Assembly: GCF_014174495.1 (NCBI RefSeq)
Contig: NZ_JACJHR010000010.1
Location: forward strand, 1-64,000
From: Amycolatopsis echigonensis
Lineage (GTDB): Bacteria > Actinomycetota > Actinomycetes > Mycobacteriales > Pseudonocardiaceae
Length of the DNA: 64,000 bases
Reading direction: 5' to 3'
Made by a program: the position numbers and the translations under genes. Of this stretch, positions 53,408 through 61,905 are shown piece after piece. The first letter of the stretch is position 1, and every line of letters starts with the position of its first letter. Under the pieces are notes generated by a model, which worked only from the letters and a program-made list of their open reading frames with translations, was not told the origin of the DNA and did no database searches.

Positions 53408-54232
53408 GTGACGACGATCGATCCGACCCGGACCGGGCTAGACCAGCTCCTGAAGCTCGAACCGCTCGAGCTGAACCTGTTCCGCGGCTGGTGCCACCAG
53501 GGTTCGCCGCAGCGGGCGTTCGGCGGTCAGGTCGCGGCGCAGGCGCTCACCGCGGCCGGCGCGACCGTGCCCGCCGCGCGGCGCGTGCACTCGCTGCACG
53601 GCTATTTCATCCGGGGCGGCCGCACCGACATGCCGATCATCTACGAGGTCGAACGCACCCGCGACGGCGGTTCGTTCACCACGCGCCGGGTCGTCGCGAT
53701 CCAGAACGGCGAGAGCATTTTCAGCCTGTCCGCGTCGTTCCAGACCGAGGCGGAAAGCAGTGCGCACCAGGCGCGGATGCCGGACGTCCCGGCCCCGGAC
53801 GAAGCGGGCGTCGTCGAGCAGGACCGCTCGCCGATCGTTCTGTCCGCCATCGAAGTCCGCTTCGTCAGCAACCCGGAAACCGGCCTGCCCGACACCGGCC
53901 GCGGTCCGCGTCAGCAGATCTGGGTGCGGGCGAAGGACGCATTGCCGGACGCCCCGCTGGCGCACGTCTGCGCGCTCACTTACATCTCCGACATCCGGCT
54001 GGCGGGCACTGCCCTGCTGCCCCACCGCGACGACCCGGGCGAGCCGCAGCTGACGTCGCTGGACCACGCGGTGTGGTTCCACCGTCCGTTCCGCGCGGAC
54101 GAATGGCTGCTTTTCGACATGGAAAGCCCCAGCTACGCGAGCACTCGGGGGTTGACCCACGGCGAATTCTTCACCACCGACGGGCGGCTCGTCGCCTCAG
54201 TGACGCAAGAAGTACTGCTGCGCAGGCGCTGA
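53408..54232 (+). CDS. tesB: acyl-CoA thioesterase II
   Basis: This 274-residue double-hotdog enzyme hydrolyses medium- to long-chain acyl-CoA. Visible family segments are FRGWCHQGSPQRAFGGQVAAQAL, RRVHSLHGYFIRGG, GGSFTTRRVVAIQNGESIF and, at the C-terminus, LDHAVWFHRPFRADEWLLFDMESPSYASTRGL. Length fits bacterial TesB. GTG start at 53408. Confidence 0.92.
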   Translation: MTTIDPTRTGLDQLLKLEPLELNLFRGWCHQGSPQRAFGGQVAAQALTAAGATVPAARRVHSLHGYFIRGGRTDMPIIYEVERTRDGGSFTTRRVVAIQNGESIFSLSASFQTEAESSAHQARMPDVPAPDEAGVVEQDRSPIVLSAIEVRFVSNPETGLPDTGRGPRQQIWVRAKDALPDAPLAHVCALTYISDIRLAGTALLPHRDDPGEPQLTSLDHAVWFHRPFRADEWLLFDMESPSYASTRGLTHGEFFTTDGRLVASVTQEVLLRRR

Positions 54233-54252
54233 CTCAGTCCGATGTAGACAGT

Positions 54253-54813
54253 TCAGCCGAGCCGGACGCGCACCGGCCCGACCGGCTCCGCGGCAGTCTT
54301 GGCAACCGGCTCGCGCAGCACCTTCGACAGCTGCCACGCCTCGAGCCCGGCGAGAACGGTGTTGGCGACCACGAGCACCAGATACAACCCGGCCTGCACC
54401 GAAAGCCGGAACGGGTGCTGGTCGGAAGCACCGGCCAGCAACGAAATGTGGCATGCGACCACGACCACCATCGAGGCCGCGGACAACCCGCCCAGCACGA
54501 TGAGCAACGCCCGCAGCGCCCGGGTGCGCCGCCAGTTCAGGTAGCCGGTCTGGACCAGATCCGGCGTGCTGACCATGACCAGCCCGCAGCCGTAACCGGA
54601 AAAACCGCCGACCACGCCGCCGCCCGCGACCAGCGCGGTCGTCAGGTGATACGAAACCGGCACCCGGTAGGCGGCGAGGATCGCGGCCACGCAGACCAGC
54701 AGCCCCAGCGGCAGGTGCGGCCAGCCGTACAGGGGAAGCCGACGCTCCATCCGGAGAATCGTCGGCAGATCGATATCGCGGTACGCCTCGGGGTCGCGCA
54801 AAGCCATTCGCAC
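54253..54813 (-). CDS. hypothetical membrane protein, four helices
   Basis: This 186-residue protein has four hydrophobic helices (about 33-50, 57-78, 102-125 and 138-160) and a polar tail. The N-terminus is amphipathic (DPEAYRDIDLPTILRMERRLPLYGWPHLP). No family recognised. A GTG at 54813 (4 bp after GAGAGG) or an ATG two codons later are both possible starts. It ends 20 bp from the convergent tesB stop. Confidence 0.6.
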   Translation of the reverse strand: MRMALRDPEAYRDIDLPTILRMERRLPLYGWPHLPLGLLVCVAAILAAYRVPVSYHLTTALVAGGGVVGGFSGYGCGLVMVSTPDLVQTGYLNWRRTRALRALLIVLGGLSAASMVVVVACHISLLAGASDQHPFRLSVQAGLYLVLVVANTVLAGLEAWQLSKVLREPVAKTAAEPVGPVRVRLG

Positions 54814-55136
54814 CGTTCCTCTCGTCCCGGAAACCCCCGGTGTGTGCGCGGTGACCGGCGAAGCCTAGGGCAGGCCGCCCGGCCGTGCAAAATCCGCCGG
54901 AACCCGCCGATCGGCGGGACCAGATCACCGGCCCCTCTACTTTCGCACCCGGCCTCCGAACCTCCGGTCAACCGGGGAAGACCGCGTGACCCACGCCACC
55001 CGTCAGTCCGCTCGCATCCTCATGACCAGCAGGAACTTTCCCCGAACCCGCGTTCATTTCTTCCGCTTCCGGAGGGGCCTTCCCGGGATGTCCGGTAGAG
55101 CGATTTTCTGTCGGTGGTGCCAGTTAGGCTGCAGGC
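54814..55136. other. 323-bp divergent intergenic region
   Basis: No convincing coding frame was found. It should hold the promoters of the membrane-protein gene and of the small gene at 55137. No strong repeat or hairpin was seen. Confidence 0.5.
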
Positions 55137-55349
55137 ATGAACACCGACGAACCCACCGTCGCCGCCGAAGATCTCGCCCAGGGCCAGTGGTTCTGGCACG
55201 AACCCGCTCCTGGCCTGCGTTCCTGGCCGCTGCAGGTGGCCACGGCCGAGATCCTGGAAGACGCCGTCCGCATCATCACCACCGACGAGGTCCGCGAGCT
55301 GGTCTCGTACGCCCGCGACCGCCGGGTCCGCCTGGCCGTCGCCTCCTGA
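55137..55349 (+). CDS. small hypothetical protein
   Basis: This 70-residue acidic soluble protein (QGQWFWHEPAPGLRSWPLQVATAEILEDAVRIITTDEVRELVSYARDRRVRLAVAS) has actinobacterial codon bias and a plausible fold. No known domain. Only a weak ribosome site precedes the ATG. A hairpin 40 bp after the stop supports a real short transcript. Confidence 0.55.
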   Translation: MNTDEPTVAAEDLAQGQWFWHEPAPGLRSWPLQVATAEILEDAVRIITTDEVRELVSYARDRRVRLAVAS

Positions 55350-56025
55350 GCCGCCACATCGACAGCACCACCACTGGGGAAATCTGGGGGACCGGGCCGG
55401 CCGCGCACCCGCGAGCGGCCCGTCCTATATGGACACCGCACCCGGCGCTTCGGCCTTCGGTCGGATCTCGCGCTGAATTCCTTGTCTTTTCAGCAGGCTT
55501 GCCGCCCTGCGCCCACCACGCCACGGCTGCCCGACGATGGTCGTCAGTCCGGTGCGACGTTCCGCTGAGCGGACTCGTCATGTCGAGCTCGCCTGCTCAC
55601 GGCCCACATTCATCACAGTCGCGGTACCCGAGCGCTTCGCGTGATCGCGTCGCGGTGGTAAGACTTCTCCGCTCCAGCACGCATGCCGTATCGCGGTCTT
55701 CGGCTCTTCGGCGCCGAAGTTACCAGTCCACATTGGTGTGACGGCCGGACCACACCGCGTCTGCCGGTCGAACAACCGCACTGCACCGCGCAGCCGCCAT
55801 CGCATCCGCCCTGCGCAACGCCTAACTGCATCAGCGCGGTGCATCGCTGTGTGCTGACTGCTGCACACGCTGGCGCAGCCCAGTAACCATGTCGCGATCG
55901 TCGCCAGCCACGGGTGGGGAATCCGTTGCCTCGTAAGCAAAGCTCGTCCGCGCCGGTCCTTCAGTTAGGCAGGAAGAAGAGCGTCGACCGGGGCCATCCG
56001 CTCAATGCGACAAAACCGGGCCTGG
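55350..56025. other. 676-bp region without a convincing gene
   Basis: Short open frames exist on both strands but none has the codon bias or protein-like composition of the neighbours. Base composition is visibly less GC-rich than the surroundings. It may be decayed coding sequence or hold an undetected RNA. Confidence 0.5.
55389..55425 (+). terminator. hairpin after the small gene
   Basis: GGACCGGGCCG and CGGCCCGTCC pair with one bulged base around a 16-nt loop and are followed by TATAT. Confidence 0.5.
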
Positions 56026-56571
56026 TCAGCGGGAAAGGACTCCTCGCAGCAGGACGTCCAGGAGGTGCCGAGCGCGGGAATCCCACTCGTCCTCCTCCAG
56101 GCGGGTCAGGTACCCCGACAAGATGAAGAAGTCGCGCGCGTCGATGTCACCGCGGATCGTTCCTTCAGCCTTTCCGGCGTCGAGCAGGAGGGTGATGGCG
56201 TCGCCGAGCGGGCCGTGGCTTTCTTCGGACAGGCCTTTCCACACCGCGGTTTCCAGTGCCGCGAAGACGCCGCGCTTGACTCGCGCGTATTCGGCGATCC
56301 GGTCGAACCAGCGGGACAGCGCCTCGACCGGATCGTGGGCGGCCAGCAGTTCCGGGGCCAGCGCGACCAGGTCCTCCACCTCCTGCCGGTACACCTCGGC
56401 AAGCAGGTCCTCGCGCGTCGGGAAGTGCCGGTAGAGCGTTCCCTGCCCGACCCCCGCCGACTTGGCCACCGCGTTCAGCCGCAACTCCCCGGAACCGGCG
56501 ATCGCCTCGCGGGCGATCTCGACGATCCGCTCCCGGTTCTCCCGGGCGTCCGCCCGCTGAGCCGCGCTCAT
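56026..56571 (-). CDS. TetR-family transcriptional regulator
   Basis: This 181-residue protein has an N-terminal TetR helix-turn-helix (LNAVAKSAGVGQGTLYRHFPTREDLLAEVY) and a helical ligand domain. It ends with LLDVLLRGVLSR. The palindrome 31 bp upstream is almost certainly its operator. No divergent enzyme or transporter gene lies close, so its targets are unclear. Confidence 0.88.
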   Translation of the reverse strand: MSAAQRADARENRERIVEIAREAIAGSGELRLNAVAKSAGVGQGTLYRHFPTREDLLAEVYRQEVEDLVALAPELLAAHDPVEALSRWFDRIAEYARVKRGVFAALETAVWKGLSEESHGPLGDAITLLLDAGKAEGTIRGDIDARDFFILSGYLTRLEEDEWDSRARHLLDVLLRGVLSR

Positions 56572-57013
56572 CGCCGCCTACCGGTACCTGTGGAAACGCG
56601 CATACCGCAACGGTATCGCGAACCGGGCGAGAGCTGCATAATCTGCGGCCCGGCACGCCCGCCAGTGACCCAGGCAAGCCCGGGGCACAGCAGCGCCACT
56701 GCCCCTCCATGACCAAGCGAGGAGAGCGGCGTCCCCGGCCGTGCCCACGCCGACCACCCCAACGCCGCTCCCGGCACAACCAGCGCCCCAACGCGTTGTC
56801 CGGCAAGCAACCCCGGCCATTGATAACCGCCACCACCGGGTTGAAACACGCCACGCATAACTCGCCGATTCGATTGACAACCCTTCCAGCCCCAGCAGAG
56901 GCTGGTCACAAGCTGCCCATGCCCGGAGCGGTCCGGTTACCCTGTCAACGAGCCGAAAACCGCACCGAAAGGCCTACCCGGCACTCGTCCCGACTTCTCT
57001 GGTGAGGAAAACG
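56572..57013. other. 442-bp gap upstream of the SnoaL-like gene
   Basis: Contains the TetR operator and presumably the promoter of the SnoaL-response regulator pair. Open frames inside it are not protein-like. Confidence 0.5.
56602..56616. promoter_or_regulatory. TetR operator
   Basis: ATACCG-CAA-CGGTAT is a perfect 6-bp inverted repeat with a 3-bp centre, 31 bp before the TetR start. It matches the usual short TetR operator pattern. Confidence 0.7.
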
Positions 57014-57631
57014 ATGTCTCTCGAGCACCGCGCACCGTCCGACCCGGCCGACGACAGCCAGGACCGGCGGGTGGCCGCGCTGGAGGAGACCGTCGCGGGG
57101 CTGGTTCGGCGGGTCCGGGTGCTCGAGGCCGAGGCGGAGATCCGCCGGGTGCAGGCACGCTACATGTTCCTCTGCGATACGCCGTGCCCGGAGTTCGGTG
57201 TCGCGGGCGACGACGAGCGGATCGACCTCATCATGGAGCTCTACACCGACGACGCGGTCTGGGAGGGCGTCGGCGAGTACTACGACGGGCAGTTCGGGCG
57301 GGCGGAAGGCGCCGCCGCTATCCGGGCGCATTTTCAGCGGTTCTGGGGCGAGAAAAAGGACCCCGCGCTTCTGCTCAACGCGCATTACCTCACCTCCGAG
57401 CAGATTCACGTCGACGGTGACGAGGCCACCGGGCAATGGATCCACATGCAACCGTGGCTGTTCTCGGACGGGAAAGCGCTCCTGCGGTCCAGCCGGTTGA
57501 ACAACGCGTTCCGCCGCGTAGACGACACCTGGCGGATCACCCGCACTCGCACCGAAAACGTCTTCATCGCCCCGCTGCCAGAAGGCTGGGCCAGCGACTA
57601 TCCCTCGGCCTCGGTGCTGATGAAGCCATGA
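57014..57631 (+). CDS. SnoaL-like/NTF2-fold protein, IacI-like
   Basis: This 205-residue protein has an N-terminal coiled segment (RRVAALEETVAGLVRRVRVLEAEAEIRRVQARYMFLCD) and an NTF2-like cone (LIMELYTDDAVWEGVGEYYDGQF, TGQWIHMQPWLFSDGKALL). The ATG at 57014 has GAGGA 5 bp upstream. Its stop overlaps the response-regulator start (ATGA). In the indole-acetate cluster IacI is a SnoaL-like protein, so this is the likely counterpart; its step in the pathway is uncertain. Confidence 0.7.
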   Translation: MSLEHRAPSDPADDSQDRRVAALEETVAGLVRRVRVLEAEAEIRRVQARYMFLCDTPCPEFGVAGDDERIDLIMELYTDDAVWEGVGEYYDGQFGRAEGAAAIRAHFQRFWGEKKDPALLLNAHYLTSEQIHVDGDEATGQWIHMQPWLFSDGKALLRSSRLNNAFRRVDDTWRITRTRTENVFIAPLPEGWASDYPSASVLMKP

Positions 57632-58242
57632 GCGACGACCCGGTCGTGCACGTGGTGGACGACGACGAGGACCTCCGGCAGTCCCTGGTGTTCCTGCTGG
57701 AGAGCGTCGGCGTGCAGGCGTTGACGTACCCGGACGCCCAGACGTTCCTCGACGAGTTCGATCCGGCCGAACCCGCGGTCGTGATCGTCGACGTGCGCAT
57801 GCCCGCGATCAGCGGTTTTCAGCTGCAGGAAAAGCTCGCCGAAATCGACTGTCCGGCTCCGCTCATTTTCTGTTCCGCGCATGGCGACATTCCAATGTCG
57901 GTCCGTGCGCTCACCGCGGGGGCGGTCGATTTCCTGGAGAAGCCTTACCAGGCCCAGCGCATGGTCGAGGTGGTCCAGACGCAGCTCATCGAGGCCCGCC
58001 GACGGTTCGCGGAGCATGCGGAACGGCAGGCGGTCCGGGCTCGGCTCGACACGCTGACCCAGCGCGAGCGTGAGGTGCTGCGGCTGGTGGTCGACGGGAT
58101 GCCCAGCCAGGCGATCGCGCACCGGCTCGGCACCAGCGTCAAAACCGTCGACGTGCACCGGGCGCGGATCAAGGCGAAGACGTCGGCGGACAGCCTGGGG
58201 ACGCTCGTCCGCGACATCCTCACCCATCGCGTCACCGTTTGA
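57628..58242 (+). CDS. FixJ/NarL-type response regulator
   Basis: This 204-residue protein has a receiver domain with acidic HVVDDDEDL, phospho-acceptor D55 in VDVRMPA and FLEKPYQ. It ends with a LuxR-type helix-turn-helix (LTQREREVLRLVVDGMPSQAIAHRLGTSVKTVDVHRARI). It is translationally coupled to the SnoaL-like gene. The PAS histidine kinase 2 kb away is the likely partner. Two-component control of iac genes is known in some proteobacteria. Confidence 0.9.
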   Translation: MSDDPVVHVVDDDEDLRQSLVFLLESVGVQALTYPDAQTFLDEFDPAEPAVVIVDVRMPAISGFQLQEKLAEIDCPAPLIFCSAHGDIPMSVRALTAGAVDFLEKPYQAQRMVEVVQTQLIEARRRFAEHAERQAVRARLDTLTQREREVLRLVVDGMPSQAIAHRLGTSVKTVDVHRARIKAKTSADSLGTLVRDILTHRVTV

Positions 58243-59446
58243 GCGCGGTCTCCACCCAGCGGCCGGTGCCCAGCAGGGCAGCTTCACCGGAGGCACTGCC
58301 GACCAGCTGCAATCCCAGCGGCAATCCCGCCGCGTCGCGCAGTCCAGGCACGGCGATGACCGGCAGGCCCAGCGCCTGCCACGGGCGGCTGAGCACCGGG
58401 TCTCCGGTCGCGGCCAGGCCGGAAGGGGCCGAACCAAGCGCGGCTGGGGTGAGGACGGCGTCATAGCCGGTCACGATCTCGGCGAGTCGCGAAGCACCGG
58501 AAGCGACGACGTCCAGTGCGGCCTCGTATTCCGCGCGCGGCATCTCCGCGCCGGTACGCAGCAGTTGCGCCAGCGGGTCGCTGAGCCGGTCCGCGGAAGC
58601 AAGCTCAACGGAACGTTCCCGCGCCGCTTCGTAGGCCATCACCACGGGATGCGCGGCAGTCAAAGCAGCAACCACTGCCGGATCCGGGAATTCGTCGACC
58701 ACGGCACCGGCGGCTCGCAGCTGAGAAACCGCGGTACGAAGCGCCTTCTCCATAGCTGGACTCACATCCGGCGAGGACCACACCAGCAATCGCTGTACCG
58801 AAGCCTCCACCTCCGGCTCCCCGGACAGCGCGGACCAGGCCAAGGCCAGATCGGAAACCGTCGCGGTGAACATGCCGTGGCTGTCCAGGCTCGGGCTCAG
58901 GCCGGTGACACCGTCGACCGGGAACCGGCCCCGGCTCATGACCAGCGAGGCGACTCCGCAGAACGCGGCCGGTCGCGTGACCGAACCTGCGGTTTGGGAC
59001 CCGAGCGCCAACGGGACGTGTCCAGCGGCAACGGCAGCGGCGGAACCGCTGGAGGAGCCACCGGGCGTGTGGCCAGGCGCAGCGGGGTTATCCGTGGGGC
59101 CGGGCGCGAAGAAGGCGAATTCCGTGGTGACCGTCTTGCCGATCGGCACCGCACCGGCCCGCCGCCATTCGCGGACGATCGAAGCGTCCACAGTGGCCGG
59201 TGGAGCGTCCGCACGCAACACCGAACCGCAGCGGGTCGGAAGTCCGGCCAAGTCGATGATGTCCTTGACGCCCAAGGGAACCCCGCCGATCGGACCTGCC
59301 GAGGCAGGCACGTAAGCAGACGAAACCCAAGCGTTGAAAGAAGCCGCAGCGATTCGCGAGCGGGCCTCCGCCACGGCGGCTTCCGGCGTTGTCCGGCCGG
59401 CGGCGAGATCGGCGACCAGGGCGCGCAGCGACCACGGACCGGTCAC
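58232..59446 (-). CDS. amidase-signature hydrolase, IacH-like
   Basis: This 404-residue enzyme has the Ser-cisSer-Lys triad: K61 in PLGVKDII, the Ser-rich loop GGSSSGSAAAVAAG (129-142) and S155 in GSQTAGSVTRPAAFCG. It cleaves an amide, or an ester. IacH in the indole-acetate cluster is an amidase; it may release indole-acetate from conjugates. The GTG start overlaps the stop of the small upstream gene. Its 3' end overlaps the convergent response-regulator gene by 11 bp. Confidence 0.85.
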   Translation of the reverse strand: MTGPWSLRALVADLAAGRTTPEAAVAEARSRIAAASFNAWVSSAYVPASAGPIGGVPLGVKDIIDLAGLPTRCGSVLRADAPPATVDASIVREWRRAGAVPIGKTVTTEFAFFAPGPTDNPAAPGHTPGGSSSGSAAAVAAGHVPLALGSQTAGSVTRPAAFCGVASLVMSRGRFPVDGVTGLSPSLDSHGMFTATVSDLALAWSALSGEPEVEASVQRLLVWSSPDVSPAMEKALRTAVSQLRAAGAVVDEFPDPAVVAALTAAHPVVMAYEAARERSVELASADRLSDPLAQLLRTGAEMPRAEYEAALDVVASGASRLAEIVTGYDAVLTPAALGSAPSGLAATGDPVLSRPWQALGLPVIAVPGLRDAAGLPLGLQLVGSASGEAALLGTGRWVETALKR

Positions 59447-59700
59447 GGCTGGGTCCAGGCGGCGTCGGCGGTCCAGTAGTCCATGCCGCTGGCGCTGACC
59501 GCGTGCCGCCACTCGGACGTCCGGCGCAGCAGCGGCTCGACGCGGGCGGTGGCCTCGTCGGCGGCGTCCGGCCCGTCGGCCGGGGCCTGCCAGTGCACCC
59601 AGTCCAGCTCGCGGCCGTGCTCGTCGTGCACGAAGAGGTCGACGTGCCGCCAGCCGTAGCCGTGCGTGTCGTTGTAGCAGGTCAGGGTCATCCGTTCCAC
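59443..59700 (-). CDS. small Trp/His-rich protein of the iac-like cluster
   Basis: This 85-residue soluble protein (for example YNDTHGYGWRHVDLFVHDEHG and ELDWVHWQAP) has no recognised family. The GTG start at 59700 follows GAGGAG. It lies 9 bp after the flavin reductase gene and overlaps the amidase start (GTGA), so all three form one transcript. The content of His, Trp and Asp suggests ligand or metal binding (inference). It is not part of the classical iac gene list as I know it. Confidence 0.6.
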   Translation of the reverse strand: MERMTLTCYNDTHGYGWRHVDLFVHDEHGRELDWVHWQAPADGPDAADEATARVEPLLRRTSEWRHAVSASGMDYWTADAAWTQP

Positions 59701-59709
59701 GGGTTCTCC

Positions 59710-60216
59710 TCAGGCGCTGAGTGCGGTAAGCCGGTGGAAACGGCGCTGGAAGTACACCAAAGCACCGGTGTCCGGCGCGGTCAGCACCTTCTCGATCTCC
59801 ACGAACAGCACCGAATGCGACCCGTGTTCCTGTTCGGCGACGATCCGGCCGACCAGCGACGCGGCCGCGCCGCGCAGGACCGGGGCGTCCTCGCTGTCGA
59901 GGTCCCAGCAGTCCTGATCGAACCGTTCGGCGGTCGGCACCTTCGTCGCGCCGGCAAAGTGCATGGCCAGGTCCTCCTGGCCGGGGCCGAGGACGTTGAC
60001 GCAGACCCGGCCGTTGCCGACCAGGATCGCGTGCGACCGGCTCGACCGGTTGACGCACACGAGCACGGTCGGCGGGCTGTCGGTGACCGAGCAGGCGGCG
60101 CTCACCGTCATCCCGGCGAGGCCGTGCGGGCCTGCGGTGGTCACGACGTTGACGGCCGCGGAGAGGTTGGCCATCGCGGTGCGGAATTCGCGCTGGGTCC
60201 GGGTCAGCTCGGACAC
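59710..60216 (-). CDS. flavin reductase, HpaC/IacG-like
   Basis: This 168-residue FMN-binding split-barrel protein has FRTAMANLSAAVNVVTTAGPHGLAGMTVSAACSVTDSPPTVLVCVN, the classic N-terminal part, and HSVLFVEIEKV near the C-terminus. It supplies reduced flavin to a partner monooxygenase, here most likely the IacA-like enzyme at 61.9 kb. GTG at 60216 with AGGAGG 4 bp upstream; the longer frame is rejected. Confidence 0.88.
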   Translation of the reverse strand: MSELTRTQREFRTAMANLSAAVNVVTTAGPHGLAGMTVSAACSVTDSPPTVLVCVNRSSRSHAILVGNGRVCVNVLGPGQEDLAMHFAGATKVPTAERFDQDCWDLDSEDAPVLRGAAASLVGRIVAEQEHGSHSVLFVEIEKVLTAPDTGALVYFQRRFHRLTALSA

Positions 60217-60301
60217 GGTGCCTCCTAGTACTGGGGCCGGGGCTGTCCCGACCGTACAAAGCCGCACCGCTCGCGCGATATCGAGAACTTCCCCGGCACA
60301 G

Positions 60302-60315
60302 CTGAAGAATTCCTA
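60302..60315. promoter_or_regulatory. possible response-regulator motif, copy 1
   Basis: CTGAAGAATTCCTA lies 86 bp before the flavin reductase gene and overlaps the 3' end of the kinase gene. A similar CTGAAGAAATCCCCTA lies before the IacA-like gene. Confidence 0.25.
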
Positions 60316-61770
60316 ACCCGGGCCGGTCGCGGGCAGTGCGAAGCCGAAGCGCGAACCGCCGCCGGCGCGGTGTTCGGCCCAGATCGTCCCGTGCTGGCGG
60401 GTGATGATGCGGTGGCTCAGTGCCAGTCCGATGCCGCTGCCGCGCTCCTTCGCGGTGAACGACTCGTCGAACGGGTTGCGCGGGAAGCCGCGGCCGCGAT
60501 CGTCCACGGTGACCACGCCGGTGTCGCCGTCGCGGCGCGTGGTGAGCACGAGGCTGCGCCGCTGCGGCGGACACTGCGCCATTTCCTCGATCGCGTTGAA
60601 GCACAGGTTCAGCACGACCTGGCCGGTCAGCACGCGTTCGCAGTGCACCGGCACCGCGTCCGCGGACCGGTCGAACGTCACCTCGATCGCGGCCGGTTCG
60701 GCTCGCAACCGCACGAAATACAGGCATTCCTCGACGATCTCGTTGAGGTCGGCGACCTGCTCCACGTGCTCCAGATGCCCCACGAACGCCCGCACGGACG
60801 CCACGATCTGGCTCGCCCGTTCGATCTGCCGGACGGCGCTGTCGATGCCGTACACGACCGGCGCGGCATCGAGCGTCCGCGACCGGACACCGGCCAGGAA
60901 GTTGCCTGCCGCGGCGAGCGGCTGGCTCAGCTCGTGCGCGATCGCCATCGCCATGTCGCCCATCGCGGTGTAGCGGGCCAGGTAGTTCTCCCGGTGCAGC
61001 TCCCGCTCGCGCCTGACCTCGCCGCGCACGCGTTCAGACACGTCGTGGAGCAGCAGCAGAAACGCGTCTCCACCAGGCTCTCGAAGCCGTTCGACGCTGC
61101 CTTCCAGCCACACGCGACCCTGGATTTCCAGTCGCACCTGGGTGGCAGGCGTCGCTCGTTCGCGGACCTCCTCCCAGGTGGCCGGACGGTCTTCGAGGCG
61201 CAGACCGGCGTAGTCGGTCAGGCGGCCGAGCGGCTCGTCCGGCGTCGCGCCGAACAGCGCGACCGCGGAGTCCGTGGCGAACCGCAGCTCGCCCGAACCG
61301 TCGAGCATCAACGCGACCGCCGACGTCTGCCGGGCCAGTGCGTCGACCCAGGACGTGGTCAGCCGCAGCTCACGCTCGATTTCCTGCTCGCGTTCGATAT
61401 CGCGGAACTGCACCATCACCGCCGGGCCCTGGGCCAGCTCGACCCGGGTCGCCACCGCGTCCGTCGGAATGACCCGGCCGGATTTCGTGCGGTAGTGCCA
61501 TTCGATCCGGCTGACGCCCTTGTCGACCGCCTCCTGCAGCCACGCCCGCCCGATCACCCGGTCGTACTGCTGCGCGGAGCTGCTCATGTGGTTCGCCTTC
61601 AACGGCCGCAGCTCGGTGACGCTCCACTCGAGCATCTCGCAGGCAGCCGGATTGGCCCACAGGATGTTCTTCGTCGCGCCGTCGTGCACGAGCACGCACG
61701 TGCGGCTCGCGTTGAGCATCGCGACGAAATCGTGCGTCGTCAGCTCGGGCGCGCGCGGGTCTGCCTCCAT
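60313..61770 (-). CDS. cytosolic PAS-PAS sensor histidine kinase (FixL-like)
   Basis: This 485-residue kinase has two PAS domains (about 15-125 and 140-255). The H-box AHELSQPLAAAGNFLAGVR is typical of the FixL/DctB type, and the ATPase domain has LNLCFNAIEEMA, DDRGRGFP and GSGIGLALSHRII. No membrane helices are seen, so it senses a cytosolic ligand, possibly indole-acetate. The ATG at 61770 is chosen; GTG at 61806 is possible. It pairs by type with the FixJ-like regulator at 57.6 kb. Confidence 0.88.
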   Translation of the reverse strand: MEADPRAPELTTHDFVAMLNASRTCVLVHDGATKNILWANPAACEMLEWSVTELRPLKANHMSSSAQQYDRVIGRAWLQEAVDKGVSRIEWHYRTKSGRVIPTDAVATRVELAQGPAVMVQFRDIEREQEIERELRLTTSWVDALARQTSAVALMLDGSGELRFATDSAVALFGATPDEPLGRLTDYAGLRLEDRPATWEEVRERATPATQVRLEIQGRVWLEGSVERLREPGGDAFLLLLHDVSERVRGEVRRERELHRENYLARYTAMGDMAMAIAHELSQPLAAAGNFLAGVRSRTLDAAPVVYGIDSAVRQIERASQIVASVRAFVGHLEHVEQVADLNEIVEECLYFVRLRAEPAAIEVTFDRSADAVPVHCERVLTGQVVLNLCFNAIEEMAQCPPQRRSLVLTTRRDGDTGVVTVDDRGRGFPRNPFDESFTAKERGSGIGLALSHRIITRQHGTIWAEHRAGGGSRFGFALPATGPG

Positions 61771-61805
61771 CGGCTCAGCGTAAAGCCCCTGGCTGGCGGC
61801 TCGCA

Positions 61806-61821
61806 CTGAAGAAATCCCCTA
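61806..61821. promoter_or_regulatory. possible response-regulator motif, copy 2
   Basis: CTGAAGAAATCCCCTA lies in the divergent region between the kinase and IacA-like genes, 85 bp before the latter. It resembles the motif before the flavin reductase gene. Confidence 0.3.
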
Positions 61822-61905
61822 CGCCCGCTCAGGCACTACCAATTCCCGCGCGGCGGCGGGGTTCGTACCGTCGGAGCGACCGCACCGGCATTCTGAGGAG
61901 CAGCG

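Noticed and set aside
55578..55940. A 120-residue minus-strand open frame
   Set aside because: Cys/Arg-rich, no codon bias, no ribosome site and no family; other frames in the region look the same.
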